A stretch of 64,000 bases of DNA from the NCBI GenBank assembly GCA_961205875.1, contig OY540819.1, positions 4,032,501-4,096,500 on the forward strand, in the 5' to 3' direction. Each line of letters opens with the position of its first letter. Positions within the stretch are counted from its first letter, which is position 1. The notes beneath the pieces are model-generated. The model saw nothing but the letters and a program-made list of their open reading frames with translations, was not told the DNA's origin and did no database searches. Below are positions 10,500 through 23,400 of the stretch, in pieces. A program made the translations under genes and the position numbers. Origin of the DNA: Sialis fuliginosa. Its lineage: Eukaryota > Arthropoda > Insecta > Megaloptera > Sialidae.

Positions 10500-11130
10500 T
10501 CCCAATGTCAAAGGAAGAATTTTGAGAAGTGTTAGTTATTTTATTTTTTTGCGATCCCCTAAAAACATTATGCTATTCACAGTTTAGGGACCACTAGTGT
10601 AATTATTGCTTTGGTTTAATGATTTCTTTTAAAATTTAATATCAAAATATTGAAATGTTGATACAAGCAACTGTATCAATAATTTAATTTTGACGAATCA
10701 AAGTTTCTACCAATTCACTCTTTTGCTATTATTAATCATTGATTTTTGTCGCTTTTTGCGGGTTTTCTTGTTATTCCACTGTGTTTATTCTTGATTGGTG
10801 TTCCGTGAAATTATAAAAAGCTCTAACGAGGAAAAAATACTTAAATTGATGTATATTTAATGAAATAATAGAATTTCATGTCTCTCACACACCAGTTGCA
10901 ATTATATTTTTAAATTCGAAATAACACATAAAAATGAATTTATTTTGAAACTGTTTTTAAATAATTTATTTAATTATTTCTCTCAGCAGAATCTCAGATC
11001 TTTTTTACTCATATATTTATAATATTTCATCAACCAAAAAATATTTTAAGATAGAACACTTTTTTCTACTTCTGATGTAACATTTAAATTTGTATAATAT
11101 TTTTACTGATATATTAACGTTTGTTTTTAT
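10500..11130. other. AT-rich sequence without a recognised gene
   Basis: Nothing was recognised on either strand. Confidence 0.5.
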
Positions 11131-11131
11131 A

Positions 11132-11522
11132 CAGTGTATTCCAAGTTGATAGGGAATTTAACATGGGGGAAATTAGAAGTGTTGTAGTAACCTTTGGTCA
11201 AATTTAACGATATATGATTGGTGTACTTTGAAATGCCGCCACAAAATTTAATAAAATAGTAATTAGTATTTTTTTTTCAAATTTATATCTGCCAAAAGAT
11301 ATTATTATAATTTTATCTAGGATGCTTACTTTAATTTCATTAATGTATTTTAATCTTTATTAAAGTTGAAAACAAAATACTGTTGATTAATTTAAAATTT
11401 ATCAGTTAGTTTCGAAGCGGCATTTCAAAATGCACCAATTACACATCGTTAAATTTGACTACAAAGTTTCTAATTGTCCCCATGTTAAATTTCATATGTC
11501 TTAATCAACTAGGACTACACTG
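11132..11522. mobile_element. Tc1/mariner-type MITE, 391 bp
   Basis: Terminal inverted repeats start CAGTGTATTCCAAGTTGAT and end ATCAACTAGGACTACACTG, flanked by TA on both sides. Subterminal inverted blocks include TTAACATGGGG and GCGGCATTT. No open frame. Confidence 0.75.
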
Positions 11523-11689
11523 TATATAATTGAATGTTCTGTACTAAGGGAGACCTTTTTTACTCGTATGTAGACTATCTCGATTTTATTCCTCTGTGAA
11601 CCTGACTTAAGAAATCATTTATTATAATTTTAGGTTAAATTGTGTTCAAATATATGTATTATTGCCACCCATAATTCTTCGGACCTTCC

Positions 11690-11945
11690 CACACCTGGTA
11701 CGGGAATGTCAGCAATATCTATGCTTGCGTGCAGACAGACGCTTACCTCACGGACACGGTAATTTATAATTGAATACAAATCCGCAGATCTATCAAGCGA
11801 GCGTCTGTGCGGGACGCCCGGCCTAATAAGCGGCTTACAGTTACATACATATGTGATTAAGTCGTCATTACTGAAGACTCGTGCGCTAAGCGCGCTGCGG
11901 TCCTATGACAAATCGCTCTTGGCCGGGTTTGTGAACTCGGCACAT
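11690..11945. other. Unique GC-richer island
   Basis: This is the most GC-rich 250 bp in its neighbourhood, with AGCGAGCGTCTGTGCGGGAC, GCGCTAAGCGCGCTGCGG and GGCCGGGTTTGTGAACTCGG. It has no repeat features and no convincing open frame. It may be regulatory or a non-coding exon; this is inference from composition only. Confidence 0.3.
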
Positions 11946-12040
11946 GTACAATATCGGTGTAGGTAGAGGTAGGATATTTAATATTAATGTTGTGATTAAT
12001 AATGAAGATTTTGTAATGTAGAAATTAATCGCTGATTTAA

Positions 12041-12433
12041 CCCTTTTGTTACTACCGGGCGTTATAACGCCCTAAAAAATGCTTTATATGTATATAATAT
12101 ATAAGTGAAATTTTTAAACAGTTTTGATTTTTATAACATGGATTATTATATAACAATCGACACAGTAACTATCAAAAAGAGTTTGTGAACACATATGGTT
12201 ACCACAAAAAAATAGCTTTAAGGTGCATTTGGAGTTCAAAATTTATTGGTGTGATTACTTTTCCTCATACTGTTACTATTAGCTCATTTATATTTTTTGT
12301 TATTTTTTCTTGAGAATATTAGATAACCTATTAAATCAAGAAATACAATTGTTGTATTTTGATATTTATCATTCGAAAAATTATCGTTATATTACGTGGG
12401 CGTTATAACGCCCGGTAGTAATGTACCTAGGGG
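12041..12433. mobile_element. TTAA-type (piggyBac-like) MITE with palindromic end core
   Basis: TTAA at 12037-12040 is followed by CCC, then ACTACCGGGCGTTATAACGC. The other end carries the complement, with GCCCGGTAGTAATGTACC, and finishes GGGTCAA. The right target copy thus reads TCAA, one change from TTAA. Within each end, GGGCGTTATAACGCCC is a perfect 16-bp palindrome. No coding capacity. Confidence 0.65.
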
Positions 12434-12469
12434 TCAACCGTAAAATTCGTCACGCAAATTTAAATCATT

Positions 12470-12720
12470 TTTGACCCCTCTGTCCATCTTTGTTTCGCTG
12501 CATCATATTTTTTCAACCCCCTACCTAATTATACGTCACAAAACTTACCCCCCCCCCCCCAATAAAGTCTATAGTTTAAAAAAAAGGAAAAAAATGATGT
12601 GGGTATTTCAAACGTTACGTTTGTTCACCCCCCCCCCCTCCTCGTCACATATCATCAAGCTAAGCTATTGCCCCCCTCCTCCCCCTTTTTTACGTACATA
12701 TTTTTTGGACGACCCCCTAT
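12470..12720. repeat. C-run-rich dispersed repeat
   Basis: It has several long C runs (near 12549, 12626 and 12670) among ACCCCCT-type stretches, CGTCACA and ACGACCCC. The open frame across it (148 codons from 12471) is low complexity and not protein-like. Confidence 0.5.
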
Positions 12721-12923
12721 CTGCACCCAAAAACACATGTTTCAACATACTATACTCCAACAAATTTTTTTTTATTAATTACTTTTTTGTCCAACTAATT
12801 TCTTTCTTCCAAATACTAACCGAAAAAACTAAATTTTCAATAAAACCAACTTTTTCTTTGTGTTTTAATCAACTTGAAATGAATATAAGTGACTTAAACC
12901 TATCTCTATGGCCGTAGTGGCTC

Positions 12924-13083
12924 ATTACTACCGGGCGTTATAACACCCCTCATTTTCCAGCTTTTCTAGATAACATATATTTTTTTTATTATTTTTCCTG
13001 GCAAACTACATGCGTAAGGATACACATACCAAAAAATTATAATAATCGGAGATAAAAAATAGTTTCAGTAATAAGGGGATTAA
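12924..13083. mobile_element. Fragment related to the 12.0-kb MITE
   Basis: It begins ATTACTACCGGGCGTTATAA, as in the element at 12041, and ends AATAAGGGGATTAACC. It appears truncated and diverged. Confidence 0.5.
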
Positions 13084-13539
13084 CCTAACCAAACTTTACT
13101 CGTATTATATTTTATTTCTATTAAAAAATAGGCAAAATTCAAATCATCACACCTTCGTTAAAAATAAACGTAGAACGATCTTTTTAAAGTTTATTGCTTC
13201 TGCTTTTATTCCGATTTAAATTGAGCTGTACACAATTGCATTGAACTAATCGTAATTCAATTGTAGTATTACTTCGCACTCGATAGAAAAAATCGTAGAT
13301 AATAATATGTTAAAGTTTTTTATTTCAATAACACGAACGATGTGGCAAATAAAATAAATTCCATTTACACAAAGATTATTCAATTTTATTGACTCAAATG
13401 ATAATGTTTTTTTTTAATGATTATTTGACAAGAAATAAATGTTATATATTTTATCAATTTTAAGTTAAAATATTTATATATCGCATATAAATTAAAAATT
13501 TTACGTAACAAAAAGTAAAAATTGTTACAATTACTCCAG
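13084..13539. other. AT-rich sequence without a recognised gene
   Basis: No frame or repeat of note was seen. Confidence 0.5.
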
Positions 13540-13800
13540 TTTCTCCAACCTTGTATTCGTCTTCATTATCGCATAAAGCGTCAATTACCTCATGCACAAG
13601 CAACGTGAACTGGAGTTTTTTTCTACCACACACATATACACAGTAGCTTTAATGTGCAAGCTACAATTTCACCCTCGAACGAACAAGGGTGTGTAAGTGC
13701 AGTAGCTTGTTATATGCATCTAATCTATCAATAATGAACTCGAAACAGTTCATAGACAACTTGGTATGAGACCAGCACCATCTGGACGTCGCGTAGCGAA
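13540..13800. other. Unique complex island; candidate regulatory element
   Basis: Non-repetitive and less AT-rich than its flanks. GTAGCTT occurs at 13634 and 13691, and AAGCTAC at 13658, giving short inverted repeats. No protein-like frame. The function is unknown. Confidence 0.25.
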
Positions 13801-14099
13801 GCTAATAGAATAAAAATCGCTAGTGTATTGTATCTGATGGAAATAAAATAATTCTTCACACTGACCAGCTATAGTTATTAAAAAAGCGCTAACATGAAAA
13901 TGACCTTTCTTCTAAAGTATAAAAAATATGTTTTATGTTAAAAAATGATTTTATATCAAAATAAACGTGGATGAAGCTGCGGGGAAGTTTTTAGTTAGCT
14001 TAAAATAAATATAATTATTATATTTATCTGAATACTCTTCAATTAAAATAAAAAATACAAAATTTCAAAGTTCAATCCTAATCAAGGTAAATAAATATA

Positions 14100-14740
14100 T
14101 CAATAGAACCTTGAAGATATCCACTGCAATGTGCGACTTAACGTTGGCCGATTAACCAAATCAACGCAGCTTATACCGAGAAACAAAGAGCACCGTGGAA
14201 GCCTAACAGCTTGTTCATAAAAAACAAATGCAAGCAGTCTGCTAGTTATTTATATTACATTTATAACAAGATCATCTTTTAATTTTACTATTTCTAAAAA
14301 ATATATTTTTCATTTTACTTTAAGCGACTATGAAATAATACGAAAATGACGACATAAATTCAAATAAAACGTACAATTACACTTTAGAATTTACTTGGAG
14401 ATAAAGAAATTTACATCGATTTATATGCACTGGAAGTTAAACAAACAGAAGAGCAAAAATAGAGTCCTTAAACGCTAAGCTCTGAGAGAATCGCAATCTT
14501 ATAAATTTCTTCTACGGACACAAACAATATCTCAAACAAAAGGAGAAATATACAAGAAATATTAACCAACCGCAACATCGGAGTGTACATTTCTCAGCAG
14601 TACAATGCAGTGGAGGTCTTGCGCGAAAGTTGAGGTTCTCCGCCAGATAACAATTGTAATGAAGGCGTTGTTGGTAAGTCGCGACTGGGACATGCAATCG
14701 CATCAGTGCCGTAACAATACGTATTGGCAAATACTTGAAA
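14100..14740. other. Unique complex stretch with weak 72-codon minus frame
   Basis: The last 230 bp (14512-14740) are clearly less AT-rich than the flanks. The minus frame 14512-14730 is cysteine- and arginine-rich with a hydrophobic end. It resembles nothing I know and may be chance. On the plus strand GCGTTGTTGGTAAGTCGCG near 14664-14682 offers a good splice-donor consensus, so a non-coding exon is possible. Confidence 0.25.
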
Positions 14741-16601
14741 TTTTGTATTCATTTTATATTTTATTCTTTTGTTATTTAAATTAACTGATATAACGGAGAT
14801 AAATATATTACAAAATTACCAAGTATATAATCTAAGAAGATAAAAGGTTGGTATAAATAAGTTTAAATTTATATTTTTGTCAAGAATGGATACAAATAAT
14901 GTTGGTGGAGGTGCTATGTATTTTTTTACTATAGTTTGTGTTAATGAGAAACAAAATAACTAGCTTTATGATAGGGAAAAATCGTTGTTTGTTGAACTCT
15001 TACTTGCTGGTTTAGGAGAGAAACAAGTATTGTTTCCAATTTATTTGCAAATGTATAATATTTCAAATGCTTTTATTTGGTTTTTTGGAAAGCATTTATC
15101 GAATAAAATAAACTAGTATTATAATTGACGAATTGACGAAAATATGTCTTACTTTAGTAATACTGATAGTTAAACTCATATTGTAAAAATGCCATGATAA
15201 AATTAATATTAAATCGCCCGCACCTGAATTTAAATAATAAAAATAAAGTAGCGGTGTTATTTATATTTTTCACATCCAAATGTCATTTAGGATTCAATAC
15301 ATATGTAATATGTATGTATTTAAAAAAACAGTCAATAAAACGCATATTTGTATCAATAAACATGATCTCAATGACACAAACTGCTTTTTTTATTTATTGC
15401 TTAGCAAATTGAAATATAAAATTTTAATTTTAACCACAAAAATTACAAATATGTATGTTTTATATTTCGTGTTATTATTAAAAAAAAGAGTCGACTATTT
15501 TTGGCATTTAATAAAATTTATATTGTTTTTACAGTAATTTTAATTAAGAGTTCAGAACCCTATTAATCTCATTTTATCGTTTGTCTACCCGTCTGTGCAA
15601 GATGAAAAACTGTGAAATAATACAGGGGGGCGTGTGGGGTATCAAAATATAGGTCTTATATAATCAGTAGAACTTGGCTTTTTTCTATCTTAAAAATGGT
15701 ATCACCCACATCCCGACCGTACTGTTCGTCTTCAAACCTGCTCCGACAGGTCCGGTAGCAAACTCCACATCCATCACTCCAAAAATCCCAAGTGATGTCT
15801 ATATTAAATAGGTAGTATACTAATAGAAATAAACAATCAAAAATAAGAAAAAATAATAATAAAAAACATAAAATATAGAATAACGTGAAAAAAAAAACAG
15901 AAATAAAAAATAAAAATAAACACTAGAAAAAAAATATATACAATACAGTTCAAGTTTGGCTGAGGGGCTACGCCCGATGGCCAATAACTTAAATTAAAAA
16001 AAAAAAAAAAAATGGTATCAAAAAGGGGCATGAAACTGAAAAAATATTGAAGCAGGACTTTAGTGGTCAATATAATACACTCGTACTTGCCTTGACCAAT
16101 TCTTAGATCGGATAATGTCATTATAACAACGCCACTGCATCTTAGAATCTCATAAACATTTCATACAACTGCTAGAGATATGATTTGAGTGTGCTTGTAA
16201 ATAGCATTATCTCACGTGCATAGGCAATGCAGGTCTAGGATGATTTGAATGTCACATGTCAGCTGACCCACGCTTTACGGATTACTTCCTTCCGCAAGGC
16301 AAGATTGAGTGTGCCGTGGAATATACCGATTAGATAGTGTGTAGATTTAACGACTTGTTATTTTACAATTTGTATATACGTGTGTGGCTTTGCTGTGGGT
16401 GAATTTGTCTGTTAAAGATATTGAGTTAAGTAGAATAGATTATATTTAAATAAGTTTCATAAAATTCTCGTTTGTGTATTTTGTAATTTAGTTGTATTGG
16501 GGACACAATGATGAGAAGTTGCTAAAGTGACGATCATAGGCATTACTGATTAAAATTTTATTAAAACATTATAAAATATACGTAGCTATGGTATTAGTAT
16601 A
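14741..16601. other. AT-rich sequence without a recognised gene
   Basis: Short frames near 15194-15537 and 15837-16121 are low complexity. A unique patch at 16180-16330 (CACGTGCATAGGCAATGCAG, CAGCTGACCCACGC) is more complex but unassigned. Confidence 0.45.
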
Positions 16602-17290
16602 GGAGCCATCTGCCAAATCGGTGTAGATTTAACAACCGTTTTATGCTATTCCCCACCAGCTCCGCCCAACAGGAAGTTTTAATTTTAATTTTTTAGTTTT
16701 TTTAATTTTTAATTTTATGATTAATGTAATGTTTGGGGAGGGGGGGGGGCTGTGAAGAATGGCATGGATAAAAACATTGGCTATATATATATTTTATAGT
16801 TCATGACAAAGGTATACACCGCGCGGCAGAAATTTTCATTCGGTATTTTAGATTTTACAGTATTTTTAAGATTAGGGCCCAATTCTGGCCATTTGTAAGC
16901 CTTATAGCACCAAAGTCCCTACATAAAAAATTCTGCCATTATGTTTTTATGTAAGTATACGTCCAAATAAACATTTTGTACCAGGTCCGGTCCGGTTGTT
17001 ATCTGATTTTTTTGGGTCGAAATTTTGAGGGGCTCCTGTAATTAAACCCCTACGCAAAAATTTCTGCCGTATATCCAAAACATCTTTAATTGGGGTCTAC
17101 TATAAGCAACCGTCTCATTCAAACGGTTGTTACGTTATTTTTTTGTGCGTATTTTTCGTGGGCCCTATCTATTAAATCCCTACAAGCTGGTGGACCGGAC
17201 TCATCGTCCGAGCTTTGTCTGAGTGAGTACTTCAAAAAAACCACAACGGCAGACGGTTGTTAAATCTACACCGTTTTTGCAGCTGGCTCC
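16602..17290. mobile_element. TIR element, about 690 bp
   Basis: Ends are inverted over more than 30 bases: GGAGCCATCTGCCAAATCGG, then TGTAGATTTAACAACCG, at the left; the complement, finishing GCAGCTGGCTCC, at the right. Both outer flanks read TATA. Internal sequence is non-coding. Confidence 0.75.
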
Positions 17291-20200
17291 TATACTATAT
17301 GTGTAAGTGGCTGAAAATAAAAAATTAATTAAATTAAAAATTTTTAAGTTGGAAAAAATATACTACCTATTAATTATAAACTATTACCAGCCAGACTAAG
17401 TACTTTTATTTGAAAATGTTAGAATTAAAAAAAATATTAATGGAAAATTATAGTAGTCTTAATTGCTAAATGTTAATATTACCTTAGAACGAATACCTTT
17501 GCCGTAATTACGTCATAATAAATCTATTTTAAAGCAGCCGTTGCTTTTACAACCGCGTTAATTTCGTGACTTTTAATGATATCTCGTTTTCACTTTTTAC
17601 TTACTGATAACGAAGAACTTGGATATTAGACTTTTGTACAAAATTTTACATACAAATTATAATCACAGATAATACATTTTTGAATATGTTTGTGAATTAG
17701 TATATTGATAAAGATAGTGTAACTACTTACATTTATAATTGGTATGATAATACCTATACAGGTATTTCTCGATTTACTTTCTTCGTGCATGTAAATTCAA
17801 TTTCTCACTTACTCTGGGTACAACCCATGTTTTTTTCGTAATATGGATAGAACATTTTATGTAATTTTTATTTTATAATAGTTATTATTTTTCTTTACTT
17901 TTTTAAATCTGTCTCATGAAAGTTAAATAAAAAGTAAAATAATTCTCATTTAAAAAATGTTTTTGTTGTTAATACACAAGGTCTTGAAATTCAAACTTAA
18001 ATGAAGTTTTTTTAACGACTACTGAATTTAAAATAGTTTCTTTGAGTTTTGAAGGTTTTATGCATTTTAAATAGAAATTATTTTTAATCAAGAAAATTGC
18101 ATGGAGTAGCTGATTTTTGCATATCAAACAATATTTTAAAGAGTAGTTTTAATTCAATGTTGTATAGTGTAAGTTTAAAATATACATACGTATAAATGTA
18201 AAATAATATTAAATGTACATATATATTAAACATATTAATTTGGTTTTTAGATTCACTTATATATCAGTGAATAAAAACGTAATATTCGAGATTAATTTTT
18301 CACATTTAATAATTTAACCAAAATTTTGGATTTAAAAAAAATTTATTTTGGATATTACCAATAATATAATTTTAAACCTATTCTGTCGTTCTATATGCAT
18401 AATTTTTAGTGTATACTGAAATTATACAGTACAAAATAAAACCATGTAGGTAATTATATACATAGATTTTGATCATTAACTAAATAAATCAAAGCTGACT
18501 AATAATAAATAAATAATCAAATCTCATTAAAATAAAAGTCACTCAACGGGAAATGTTAACATGCAGTAAGTCGTAATGATCTTGATAGAAGTATAATGTA
18601 TTCACCCTTAGTAATTAACGTGAATTAATAATGTTAAGCTCTGTGCATCATAATGCAGCTCCCGTACTTAAACCTATTATCTCGCACTTAGACTTTGTGT
18701 TTCTTATACGTACTTGTTCAAATAGAAATGAAAACTCTGTCACGATTTGTGAGTGTTTAAAAACGAGTGATGTTAAAACATTTTCAAAACGAATATTTAA
18801 AAAAAATATTGGGGGATTTTTTTCTTAAATGTTTTCGTCTAAATTATTTGATCTGCATGTATGTACAATCAAATGCAGAAGTGGTCTTCCAGTTTTCATT
18901 CAAATTCGCTTATCACAAACTTAGTAGGCTTCTCCCATTTAATTATTATAATATTTAAATTATTTCTACATGTTCCAAAGACAGCTATTTTGAAACTAAA
19001 TTGCCAGATAAAGAAGTATTCTTCGTTTATAGTACTCATATATATTTGTGTGATTAAATTATTATATAAATAATGTATATATCGCAAAGGCCATAAAAAA
19101 AATAATAATAATAATGTATATAAGTAAATTTTGTAGCAATAAATAGTTGATGTTCCAAATTTCAGTATTTAAATATGTTAAACTTAATATGAAATTAATT
19201 AATGAAATGGGTGTATATTTGTGTTTTTATTTAAAATAAAGTAACTACATAAGCTTTGTCTAGAAAAAGATAACTGATGATGTTTGTCTTAATATTTTTT
19301 AATCTGTTGAATGCGATTCTGACTAGTACGGTGGCAGACGACTTCTACAGCTCATAGTACATGAAAACATAGTAGTTATACATATTTACATTAATACAGG
19401 TTCCCTAAAGTGTCAATAATTTTATGAGCGTATATTATTGACGTAATAGAACTCCGCGTATTGCCTCCTTTGTACAAAATGAGTAAAAATAAATCTGATC
19501 AACGTAAGTTCGCAAACCAACTCTTCCAAAGATATGAATGTTTCTCAGCTTTGTCAAGTTAAATTACTTATTATAGGTAATTGTTTATTATCACTTCAAC
19601 AACTTTGCTGTGAAATTCATTAACTCATTTAACTTCTTAAGACCTAGAATCGCTCATAACTCAGGAATGGTTAGTTTGTAGAGTAAACTAATTGATGACT
19701 TTTTAACCCTTTATACTTTGCTTTAACAAGTGTATTTTGTAATGATATACCCGGCAGGCAACTGAGCAAATGCTCGGTGGGCCGACTAAAGTATAATATC
19801 AGTTTAACACAGTCAATCTCTTTAAAATTTCAACATGCTGATTTAAAATCCGGCAACTATAATCGATTCCTACAAAATTAAAAAAAAAAATAAACTTTGA
19901 GAGGCCATATGAACAAGGTGTCTTGAACGCTAAATATATTTTCAACAGTTCATTAGAATATTGTTTATATTCACTGGCTGCTTGTAAACTTTCTCTGTAG
20001 GGCGATGTTGTTAATGATGTCACAAGATTATTAAAGTGATGATAAAATTATTTAAATATTCATGTAAGTATTACTTGTGTATCATTAATATTCACTAGTG
20101 AAGTAATGTATACATATTTATATTTTAAGTTTTGCGGCTGACATTTGGGAACTATTTACAGTTAAATTAATATAAACGAGAGATACGTCACTATGCTATT

Positions 20201-22061
20201 TGTAATTTGATCATTATAGTTTTATTGAAACCTATCTTTACGGTTCATGTAATTGCACGACTTTTTGTCTGATTTTTTTTTGTATATGCATGCATTGAAA
20301 TATTAATAGTAGGTGTGTTAAATATAGATATAGTTAATTTAACATAACCTTTTAACACTGTAAATATTGTATGCATGTTATAAATAGCTGATGTAATATG
20401 TTGTTGGTTAATCATTATTAATTATTATTATACTATAGCGGTTTACAAAGTCAAAAATGACGAAGCAAAATAATTAATATGCTTTATATTGTTTCATTAT
20501 ATAGTCGTTGTAAAAATGCAAGAGAAAATATTTTTGGGGAATGTGCACTGTTGCTATATTTGTCGACAGTTTACCGAGTTCAATCAATCAAACGAATACA
20601 ATGGGAATGTTGTTTAAAATATAGTGTGTTTTTAAAGATAAATGTTAGTTCATTTTTAATATAATATGAAAATATACATGGTGTAAAAAAGTGTAGGGGT
20701 TTTATGGGTAAAAAAAGTAATAGCTTCATAATGACTGATTCTCAACAGTTTATATGTAGGTGTAGGTATTTTTTAATTGTCACATTAAAGAAGTATGCAG
20801 AGAAAATTATTAATTAAAAACAAATTCAAAAACTTAAAAATAGAGATTTGTAGGCACATGTTATTAGAGTTTTTCTTTTGATTACATCAATATGAGTTTT
20901 TCCGACTCTTTACGTAATACATGATATCATTTAGTTTACAACAAGTATATTGTAGTTCTTTTTAACTTTTTTATACGTTCTTGAAATGTATTGTATATAA
21001 TAAAGTAATGCAATCATAAAAAAATCCAATTTGGGACTTCAACGGAATTTTAAGCCCCTGAATCGAGTAAAACTATTATCTATATGGTATCTACGTGTCT
21101 GTCTGTCTGATTGTGAACACACTACAGCCAAAATAGTGAAACTTACAACTATGTAATTTAAACATATAGTTATTGTATACAGTAGATAACAGATACGCAC
21201 CACTAATTTTGAATAACGGAAACGGATGTTTACTCTTGTAAACTTTTGAATTTTTTAAAATTATTTTTGAAACGGTGCATAGCAGAAAAAATATAATAAT
21301 TTATTTTCCAACTATTATTCGTTTATAATAACAATTTCTTTATTTATTATTAATATTAATCAGTAGATAAAATCCACTTTTAAAATTTTCAACAGTTTTT
21401 AACACTCTGTATATGAAAAGTATAATGTACTTCGTTTTTTTCATTCACTGCTTAGGTATTTATAGAACTAGTCAGTAATTTACAAATCAAATGAGTCTAG
21501 TAATAGATAAATTTTTAAGTACGTAATTGTAAAGAGCAGTTATTAATAACTAACTGGATAATTTATTGATGTATGAGTAATTTAAATTTAGAGATTTAGT
21601 AGAGTGTTTTTTTTTCGTGATGATTTATTTTTTGTGTTTTCAATTAAAACTTTTGTTGTATTTATATGTAGTGTTTTTGGCAGCTGTCATGGACACACAA
21701 CAAGAGTTATAATTGAAAATAAATAAATAAACTGTTCTGAAGATGGGTGGGGTGATCTAAATGAAATATCGAACGACAATCGTAAAACGTTTAAACAAAT
21801 GAATACATAAAAACTGTATAGGGTAAACGAACGTATTCCCGCCATGGTTGAATTGTGGCCAATGAATTGTATGCAATGTATATTGTTTTATAAAAAAACA
21901 TTTCTTATGCAAATAATTTCACATATCTAGGAGTAATCTATAGCTGTGGATTTGTAGATTAGGTACAAACAATAATAAACTATTTATTAAATTATACATT
22001 TTATCCGTTTTTATTGATTAAATTCCAATTGATAAATAGCAAAAAAGTAAATTTTATTTAA
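17291..22061. other. Long AT-rich stretch without a recognised gene
   Basis: I found no protein-like frame, splice-linked exon set or RNA gene in these 4.8 kb. A short patch near 19700-19810 has GC-rich internal inverted bits (GGCAGGC, GGGCCGAC) between TTAACCC-like and GTTTAAC ends, possibly a tiny MITE. Near 21220 a piece (AACGGATGTTTACTCTTGTAA) is shared with 33.2 kb. Confidence 0.5.
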
Positions 22062-22569
22062 CCCATTAACACCCCCCCCCTGCACACATGTGTACACTTC
22101 ATTTTATAATTCGTGTTACTTTCTATGGATATTAATTCACAATATTTTCTTAAAAATCAGATGCTAGTAGTGCAACAAACAAAATATGTTAACGTTATTA
22201 GTTTCATGATTATTTAAACGTGTTTTAATTGCTGCGAATTATTTGTATATGAATAGAGTCATGTGATATGCTAATATATTTTATCTAACTGAAGCATGTG
22301 ATTTCAAATTTTGTTTAAATCATATGGAATAACTTAAATATACATATCACTTGATTTTTCAATGTAATTTATCTAAAAAAAAGCAGTCTTACACAAAATA
22401 GACTTCATATCTGCCATATTTACTCACTCGAATGCACGTCGTTATTTTTTTCTAAATATAAAAAAAAGTTTTTATTGTAATATTTAGTTAAATATATTAT
22501 ATGTGTAGGTACCTAATTTCATTTTAAAAAATCTTCTACATGTTTTAGTTTTTTTTGGGCGTTAATGGG
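22062..22569. mobile_element. TTAA-flanked piggyBac-like MITE, 508 bp
   Basis: Ends CCCATTAACACCC and GGGCGTTAATGGG are inverted, and TTAA is present at both flanks (22058-22061, 22570-22573). An internal ACACATGTGT palindrome lies just after the C run. TTAA duplication is the hallmark of piggyBac elements; the termini are only loosely like those of canonical piggyBac. Confidence 0.75.
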
Positions 22570-22725
22570 TTAATATGCAATTGCAGTTTCAATAATATTT
22601 TTATCTATTTATGCATTTTAAAGATTTTTTTGTTGCTGAAGTATCTCATTTAATCTAATGAATTCGTTGAATATATTAATAACTATAAAGATAGACATTA
22701 AATTATCAAAAAATTATATACAACA

Positions 22726-22935
22726 TATCGTTACATTTTTTTAGTTAAGTACATTTCTACACTTAAAAATTTTAACTACGTCTACTGTAAAAACATGATA
22801 AAGATGATAAATCTCTTACAAATATCAAGGGTCAGTACGCATGTGCAAAAATTTGACCAAAATTTAACCAATTAAAATCAGATATCTTAGAAACTATAAA
22901 ATGTGACTTATCTGGTTTTTGCAGTAACCCGACGA
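22726..22935. mobile_element. Internally deleted copy of the 2.7-kb MITE
   Basis: It is the reverse complement of 2725-2971 lacking about 35 bp near one end, where TATCGT jumps directly to the internal ACATTTTTTTAG. It ends TGCAGTAACCCGACGA and has TA flanks. Confidence 0.75.
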
Positions 22936-22993
22936 TATGTATACCTAAGAAGGGTAGGATAATATTTTTTCTTACGTGATACCTGAAATAATA

Positions 22994-23065
22994 CGATATA
23001 ATTAGTAAAATTTTGTATAAATTTAGCACGAGGAAGCACTGTGCATTTACTTGGAAGATGCTTCT
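22994..23065 (-). mobile_element. Terminal fragment of family B
   Basis: It contains TTAGCACGAGGAAGCACTGT followed by GCATTTACTTGG, the other terminus of the family at 27.4, 30.4 and 41.7 kb. Only the end is present. Confidence 0.7.
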
Positions 23066-23199
23066 TTTATTATGTTATAGTAGTAAAATAATTATTTTAA
23101 AAAATTTATTATGAGATGAATAATTTGATGGCTTATCTATAATTATTACTGATTGGATGTAAAAAGGAGATAAATATACTGTCTATACAAAATCACGTA

Positions 23200-23400
23200 C
23201 AAACGATGCGTCACATGTCAGTTGCGGTCGACGAGAGTTGTTGGTGCATGAGATTCTCGGCCGCGCCGTCACCAGTGGCGCATGAATCCCCTAGAGACCC
23301 GCGCGCTGGACGCCCATGATACGGTTCGTTAAGTACAACCCCCTCCCGTCCTCATCTCATACACGTTCGTAACAATGAGCCCGCTAGTGTCTATAGCATT
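23200..23400. other. Unique GC-richer island
   Basis: GC-rich runs include GCGGTCGACGAGAGTTGTTG, TTCTCGGCCGCGCCGTCACC and GACCCGCGCGCTGGACGCCC. No repeat match or coding frame was seen. It stands out in composition and may be a regulatory element or a non-coding first exon. Confidence 0.3.

Noticed and set aside
12471..12917. 148-codon plus-strand frame
   Set aside because: It is made of proline, serine and phenylalanine from C and T runs in a repeat; no protein-like character.
7900..13000. Search for exons 1 and 2 of a third Kazal gene on the minus strand
   Set aside because: No CxxxC...PVC pattern, FYQT start or matching donor/acceptor pair was found.
15837..16121. 94-codon minus frame, phenylalanine-rich
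   Set aside because: Low-complexity translation of A-rich DNA.
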